Shown in pieces: positions 63,741 through 64,000 of a stretch of 64,000 bases of DNA. Origin of the DNA: Brachypterus glaber (Eukaryota > Arthropoda > Insecta > Coleoptera > Kateretidae); the NCBI GenBank assembly GCA_958510825.1, contig OY294048.1:28795026-28859025 (forward strand), read 5' to 3'. Within the stretch, counting starts at the first letter, position 1. The number at the start of each line of letters is the position of its first letter. Position numbers and translations under genes: made by a program. Under the pieces are notes generated by a model. That model was given only the letters and a program-made list of their open reading frames with translations, searched no databases and was not told where the DNA came from.

Positions 63741-64000
63741 AACATAAATACAAAATACACTGCACAGTAAAAGAGCTTTCCCAATTAGCAACCTTAAAAA
63801 TATGCCAATATTCACGAAAACTATCCCCCTCCCCTTACGTGGTAAAGTTAGATTTTTTTTTATTTTCAGATTCACTTTCAGCAACCTCAAAAACCCCAAT
63901 ATACCAATTTTCACGAAAACTACCCCCCGCCCCTCAGGGGGTGTAATTAGAATGTTTTTATTATCAGATTCTCTTTCAGCAACCTTCAAAGGCCCAATAT
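63741..64000 (+). repeat. 98-bp minisatellite, second locus, cut by window end
   Basis: The leader AAATACACTGCACAGTAAAA ... GAGCTTTCCCA resembles 46060-46110. Units begin at about 63785, 63870 and 63968 with (T)AGCAACCT and contain ACCAATTTTCACGAAAACTA and CCCCTCAGGGGGTG. The array continues beyond the window. The minus-strand frame 63738-63989 is a reading of the repeat. Confidence 0.85.

Overview
The window reads as AT-rich nuclear DNA of an arthropod, most likely an insect with a repeat-laden genome. The basis is strong A+T bias, no bacterial-style gene packing, spliced gene remnants with GT..AG signals, and many arthropod-type DNA transposons: piggyBac, Tc1/mariner, PIF/Harbinger, a THAP+SWIM two-gene element, hAT-like and TTAA-type MITEs, and a tRNA-derived SINE. 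The species cannot be named from this sequence; a beetle would fit, but that is inference.

Only one stretch looks like an ordinary intact gene: a 263-codon single-exon frame on the minus strand at 3229-4020, with a good start context, a poly(A) signal just after the stop and arthropod initiator-like TCAGT motifs upstream. Its product is not recognised. Every other protein-coding signal belongs to a decayed transposon.

Layout. 1-3.2 kb: a 1.6-kb foldback element and degenerate repeats. 3.2-4.1 kb: the gene. 4.2-6.0 kb: a second foldback with nested repeats. 6.4-8.1 kb: TIR elements filled with a 9-bp microsatellite, then two palindromes. 8.5-15.4 kb: small palindromes, a SINE copy and a 0.9-kb element with a repeated internal motif. 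16.27-18.98 kb: a piggyBac pseudogene inserted into a dispersed repeat whose uninterrupted copy lies inverted at 23.87-24.14 kb. 19.3-20.3 kb: a 1-kb palindrome. 22.25-26.12 kb: a 3.9-kb TIR element with two convergent spliced gene remnants, a THAP-like exon (plus strand) and a SWIM zinc-finger gene (minus strand), resembling ISL2EU-type transposons. 26.98-28.35 kb: a complete but dead Tc1/mariner copy. 28.6-33.9 kb: MITEs and tandem duplications. 36.47-39.17 kb: a TIR element holding an internally deleted Harbinger (37.75-38.63 kb) that keeps only the starts of its transposase and Myb/SANT-like genes. 41.5-44.1 kb: a tandem array of about 359-bp units, each with a built-in hairpin. 44.8-47.1 kb: an inverted-repeat element containing a 98-bp minisatellite. 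48.17-49.65 kb: a SINE split by a 1.2-kb foldback transposon. 50.06-52.34 kb: a homogeneous 258-bp satellite array. 53-64 kb: further foldbacks and MITEs with clear target duplications (8-bp, TTAA and TA), a three-unit 236-bp array, and a partial minisatellite at the window edge.

The dominant theme is inverted-repeat (foldback) elements and nested insertion. Several insertions can be ordered, because paralogous empty sites or interrupted host repeats are present in the same window. All coordinates of repeat edges are by eye and may be off by several bases.
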